DNA of 8,424 nt, taken from assembly GCA_029570245.1 (NCBI GenBank), contig JAKQSH010000352.1, positions 1 to 8,424 of the forward strand, given 5' to 3'. The position numbers and the translations under genes were made by a program. Of the stretch, positions 6,069 to 8,424 are shown in pieces (the stretch's first letter is position 1; every line of letters starts with the position of its first letter). The DNA is from Deltaproteobacteria bacterium (lineage in GTDB: Bacteria > Myxococcota_A > SURF-8). The notes under the pieces were generated by a model. It was not told the DNA's origin. It searched no databases and saw nothing but the letters and a program-made list of their open reading frames with translations.

Positions 6069-8078
6069 ATGAACCACGCAGCGCCGAAACCGCTGGTAAC
6101 TACCGTCCCCGAAAAATGCAGGGTGTGTTACACCTGCGTCAGGGAATGCCCGGCCAAAGCCATTAGAATCGTCAATGGTCAGGCGGAAGTGGTATACGAG
6201 CGCTGCATCGGCTGCGGGAACTGCATCAGAGTCTGCACTCAGAAGGCAAAAACTCTGCGAAGCGAAATAGATCGCGTTCGCCAGCTGCTTCAATCAGACG
6301 ACAAAGTGGCGGCAATCATAGCCCCCAGCTTTCCGGCGGAGATTGGAAACATCGAGTTCGGAAATTTTGTGGGAATGATCCGCAAACTGGGATTCGACTT
6401 CGTAAACGAAGTGGCGTTCGGCGCCGACCTGGTGGCGGAAGAATACCGTAAACTCGTCAACCAGCACAACGGCAAGCGTTATATCGCCACCACCTGCCCG
6501 GCCATCATCAACTTCATAGAAAAATATCATCCGTCGCTGGTTGACAATCTGGCGCCGATAGTTTCTCCGATGGTTGCCGATGCACGCGTACTGCGTCAGA
6601 TGCACGGAGAAGACCTCAAAGTAGTATTCATCGGGCCGTGCATTGCGAAGAAAGCGGAAGGAGACAGTCGTCACCTGGAAGGCGATCTTGACGCGATCAT
6701 AACGTTTAAAGAGTTGCGCTCGATATTTGAGGAAGAAAAAATAACCCCGGACCAGGTGGAAATTTCAGACTTTGATCCTCCGTATCCTGGTCTGGGCGCT
6801 CTTTTTCCGATCAGTCGCGGAATTCTTCAGGCAGCAGACATCAAAGAAGACCTTATCGAAGGTCGCGTAATCGCCACGGACGGGCGCTCGAACTTCATAG
6901 AAGCCATCAAAGAATTCGAATCCGGCGCACTGGACGCAAAACTCCTGGAAATATTGTGCTGTGACGGAGGCTGTATTGCCGGCGCAGGAATGACATGTTC
7001 TTCACCGCTTTTCAGAAGGCGCGCCGAAGTCAGCAAGTATGTACGAATGCGCCTGGACAGGCTGAATTTCAACCAGTGGCATGTCGCCAGTAACAGGATG
7101 AAAACGCTTGATCTTTCCCGCAATTATACGGCTAAAGACACGCGCATGCCGGTGCCGTCGGAAGACGAACTGAGGGAGATTCTGCGCAGAATAGGCAAGG
7201 AAAGCAGTGTTGACGAACTGAACTGCGGAGCATGCGGTTACGACACCTGCCGGGAACACGCCATCGCCATTCACAAGGGGTTGGCCGAAATAGAAATGTG
7301 CCTGCCCTACACCATAACCAAGCTGCGAGAGGCAATAGAAGACCTGGCCGAAAGCCACGAACAACTTGCCAGCACCCAGCAGGCGCTTATGCAATCAGAA
7401 CGACTGGCAAGCATGGGACAGCTTGCGGCCGGTATCGCACACGAAGTCAACAACCCACTGGGCGTGGTTCTGCTGTATGCTCATATAATGATGGACGAAG
7501 CGGACAAAAAATCAGAACAGTATCAAGACCTCTGCACAATTGTCGAGCAGGCCGACCGCTGTAAGAAGATCGTTTCCGGCTTATTGAATTTCGCGCGCAA
7601 GAATAAAGTGTTCTTCAAAACCATCGACATTGTGAAGCTCATAGAACACTCAATACATGTCTTCCCGCTTCCAGAAACAATCAAGGTGGCTTTTAAAAAC
7701 AATATGACTAACCCGGAAGCGGACATAGACCCCGATCAGATTACACAGGTTCTCACCAACCTGGTTTCAAATTCCGTCGCGGCCATGCAGGGCAATGGAG
7801 AACTTACCTTTATCACAGAAGAAGAAGGCGACAGGATTAAAATAAAGGTGCAAGATACCGGATGCGGCATCGCCCCGGAAAATATGGACAAAATATTCGA
7901 ACCCTTCTATACGACCAAACAGATCGGCAAAGGCACTGGACTTGGTCTTTCGGTTACGTATGGAATTATTAAAATGCACCGTGGGAAAATCGACGTTGAG
8001 TCGAACGCCGACCCCTCAAAGGGCCCGACGGGAACAACTTTTACAATTACTTTGCCTCGACGACACGAGGAAATTTAA
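6069..8078 (+). CDS. Hydrogenase-like (HydS-type, group C) sensor histidine kinase
   Basis: This 669-aa cytoplasmic protein fuses an H-cluster domain to a kinase. Residues 15-58 are a two-[4Fe-4S] ferredoxin (C17/20/23/27, C46/49/52/56). Residues 80-310 are a reduced [FeFe]-hydrogenase domain with modified signatures: L1 TTCPA (C143), L2 GPCIAKKAE (C191), L3 EILCCDGGC (C298, C302). Residues 365-415 are an additional iron-sulfur domain (C386, C389, C394, C411) ending in CLPYTI. About 416-448 is a probable coiled coil. Then come HisKA with phospho-acceptor H458 (IAHEVNNP) and an HATPase with N-box N564/N568, DTGCG (596-600), EPFYTT (611-616) and GKGTGLGLS (620-628). There are no membrane segments, and I see no PAS domain. 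The start is ATG 6069, with AAAGGA 12 nt upstream, slightly far. It follows hydA by 19 nt. By analogy with HydS-type proteins it likely senses H2 or redox state and signals to the adjacent response regulator. Confidence 0.9.
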   Translation: MNHAAPKPLVTTVPEKCRVCYTCVRECPAKAIRIVNGQAEVVYERCIGCGNCIRVCTQKAKTLRSEIDRVRQLLQSDDKVAAIIAPSFPAEIGNIEFGNFVGMIRKLGFDFVNEVAFGADLVAEEYRKLVNQHNGKRYIATTCPAIINFIEKYHPSLVDNLAPIVSPMVADARVLRQMHGEDLKVVFIGPCIAKKAEGDSRHLEGDLDAIITFKELRSIFEEEKITPDQVEISDFDPPYPGLGALFPISRGILQAADIKEDLIEGRVIATDGRSNFIEAIKEFESGALDAKLLEILCCDGGCIAGAGMTCSSPLFRRRAEVSKYVRMRLDRLNFNQWHVASNRMKTLDLSRNYTAKDTRMPVPSEDELREILRRIGKESSVDELNCGACGYDTCREHAIAIHKGLAEIEMCLPYTITKLREAIEDLAESHEQLASTQQALMQSERLASMGQLAAGIAHEVNNPLGVVLLYAHIMMDEADKKSEQYQDLCTIVEQADRCKKIVSGLLNFARKNKVFFKTIDIVKLIEHSIHVFPLPETIKVAFKNNMTNPEADIDPDQITQVLTNLVSNSVAAMQGNGELTFITEEEGDRIKIKVQDTGCGIAPENMDKIFEPFYTTKQIGKGTGLGLSVTYGIIKMHRGKIDVESNADPSKGPTGTTFTITLPRRHEEI

Positions 8079-8103
8079 AGTAAATCGAAGAGCAGGTAAA
8101 AAA

Positions 8104-8424
8104 ATGACAGATGTAAAAAAGACAATTCTTACTGTGGATGACGATATCGACATACTTGAACAGCTCAAGTATCAGCTTGAAAATGCTAATTACAAGGTTA
8201 TTTCCGCTGCCAGCCAGGAAGAGGCACAGGAAAGACTGAAAGACACAAAATTCGATCTCGCCATTCTCGACCTTATGATGGAAAACATGGATTCCGGCTT
8301 TGTGCTCTGTCACCAGATCAAAAAACTGAATCCACAGACACCCGTCATTATCCTTACGGCTGTGACCTCAGAAACCGGAATGGAATTCGACGCCACAACA
8401 CATGAAGAGCGTTCATGGGTAAAG
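8104..8424 (+). CDS. Response regulator receiver protein (3' partial)
   Basis: The frame starts at ATG 8104 with AGCAGG at 8091-8096 and runs off the right edge after 107 codons. It is a CheY-like receiver: acidic pocket D12-D14 after strand one (ILTVDDD), phospho-acceptor D56 in LAILDLMM, and the switch Thr T85 in VIILTAV. The conserved Lys near the end of the domain is not reached; the final K107 of the visible part is probably not it. After T85 there is a longer insertion than in CheY (SETGMEFDATTHEERSW), a pattern seen in some receivers linked to iron-sulfur or hydrogenase sensors. It lies 25 nt after the sensor kinase and is its likely partner. Whether an output domain follows cannot be seen. 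Confidence 0.9.
   Translation, partial: MTDVKKTILTVDDDIDILEQLKYQLENANYKVISAASQEEAQERLKDTKFDLAILDLMMENMDSGFVLCHQIKKLNPQTPVIILTAVTSETGMEFDATTHEERSWVK

Noticed and set aside
3765..6070. Two long minus-strand open frames of 350 codons each opposite hydB/hydA
   Set aside because: They overlap strongly supported plus-strand genes with intact cluster motifs, have no recognisable domains and no plausible start context.

Overview
The window looks like chromosomal DNA of an anaerobic bacterium, most likely from a deltaproteobacterial-type lineage (Myxococcota or Desulfobacterota in the broad sense). This is inferred from two things. The left-edge secreted protein combines a PKD domain, a Cys-rich module, a long Asp-Gly-Asp tract and a Gly-Cys/hydrophobic/basic C-terminal sorting tail. 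The rest is an NAD-linked [FeFe]-hydrogenase operon headed by Rex. The taxonomic call is weak. No mobile element, CRISPR array, tRNA or rRNA was seen.

Layout: (1) 3-746, the 3' end of a secreted or surface protein gene, followed by a strong intrinsic terminator at 774-810. (2) 811-1203, an AT-rich non-coding control region with a plausible sigma70-type promoter, two Rex-type inverted repeats and several isolated TTGTGA half-sites. (3) 1204-8424, one tightly packed plus-strand operon running off the right edge: rex, hydC (NuoE-like), hydB (NuoF-like with extra ferredoxin domains), hydA ([FeFe]-hydrogenase, M3 architecture), a hydrogenase-like sensor histidine kinase, and the start of a response regulator. 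The first two junctions overlap (8 and 26 nt); the next three gaps are 17, 19 and 25 nt.

How the genes fit together: HydABC is expected to be a soluble, cytoplasmic, probably electron-bifurcating or confurcating hydrogenase. HydB carries the FMN/NAD(H) site, HydC a [2Fe-2S] cluster, and HydA the H-cluster. It would link H2 to NAD(H) and ferredoxin during fermentation or syntrophy. Rex, which senses the NADH/NAD+ ratio, probably autoregulates the whole operon. The last two genes add a second regulatory input: a non-catalytic-looking H-cluster domain joined to a histidine kinase, with its probable partner receiver protein next door. The operon thus appears to encode an H2-metabolising enzyme together with one NADH sensor and one putative H2 or redox sensor. 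The maturases HydE, HydF and HydG are not in the window.

The most notable observation is in the sensor kinase. It keeps all four cysteines expected to hold the H-cluster cubane, but every residue of the classical proton-transfer relay appears to be replaced, and no PAS domain is apparent between the iron-sulfur part and the kinase.
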